Of a stretch of 5,930 bases of DNA, positions 5,875 to 5,930 are shown in pieces. A model generated the notes under the pieces. The model did no database searches, had not been told where the DNA came from, and worked only from the letters and a program-made list of their open reading frames with translations. Numbering within the stretch: position 1 is the stretch's first letter; every line of letters starts with the position of its first letter. Made by a program: the position numbers and the translations under genes. Source of the DNA: Opitutaceae bacterium. GTDB taxonomy: Bacteria; Verrucomicrobiota; Verrucomicrobiia; Opitutales; Opitutaceae. Location: the NCBI GenBank assembly GCA_031282705.1, contig JAITDF010000287.1, positions 1 to 5,930 on the forward strand, given 5' to 3'.

Positions 5875-5908
5875 GGGACGGGTTGGGTTGGGTGGGAGGG
5901 AGGGAGGG
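5875..5908 (+). promoter_or_regulatory. G-quadruplex-forming run just upstream of the receptor start
   Basis: The plus strand, which is the template for the receptor, has eight GGG triplets between 5875 and 5908. Seven of them (5880-5908) are separated by loops of only one or two bases (TT, TT, T, A, A, A). This is well beyond the usual four-triplet quadruplex pattern. The receptor mRNA leader is the complementary C-rich tract, ending at the start codon, and offers no Shine-Dalgarno sequence. A role in transcription or translation control of the receptor is inference. Confidence 0.55.
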
Positions 5909-5930
5909 CAGCCGTCGGGGCGGGTTCCTT

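Overview
This 5.9 kb window is GC-rich, and every gene I can support lies on the minus strand. Read in transcription order (right to left) it holds: a TonB-dependent outer-membrane receptor (5874-3049); a damaged gene for a secreted phosphatase-like protein (2999-1838); a palindromic repeat element (1612-1458); a LolA-like periplasmic carrier gene (1430-771); a leucine tRNA gene, anticodon CAA (517-430); a second palindromic element (418-258); and a TPP (thiamine pyrophosphate) riboswitch (140-56) whose target gene lies beyond the left edge. The GC content, the receptor's 'DEVVTMAPFVV' N-terminal motif, the lack of clear Shine-Dalgarno sequences and the abundance of palindromic intergenic repeats suggest a Verrucomicrobiota (Opitutaceae-like) chromosome. 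That assignment is an inference from style, not a proof.

The receptor and the phosphatase-like gene are 49 bp apart and look like one transcription unit. The pairing resembles TonB receptor plus secreted phosphatase loci used to scavenge organic phosphate or phosphorylated nutrients. Here the phosphatase gene keeps an N-terminal beta domain, a purple-acid-phosphatase-type fibronectin-like domain and a C-terminal tail in another frame. No metallophosphoesterase catalytic motif remains, so it appears to have lost its catalytic core by internal deletion with a frameshift.

The most unusual content is between the genes. Two elements of 161 and 155 bp are both bounded by the same inverted 13-14 nt terminus (ACTGATGTTRCGC ... 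GYGTAACATCAGT type), yet their interiors are unrelated. One holds a nested, clover-like set of hairpins. The other is a long hairpin whose arms are built of 7-bp units. They look like members of a modular, non-coding, possibly mobile repeat family; one abuts the tRNA 3' end and the other sits just upstream of the LolA-like gene. A dense run of G-triplets directly upstream of the receptor start codon is a second non-coding signal worth checking.

The genes do not form one pathway. The receptor and phosphatase remnant concern nutrient uptake, the LolA-like protein concerns envelope lipoprotein or lipid traffic, and the riboswitch controls a thiamine gene outside the window.
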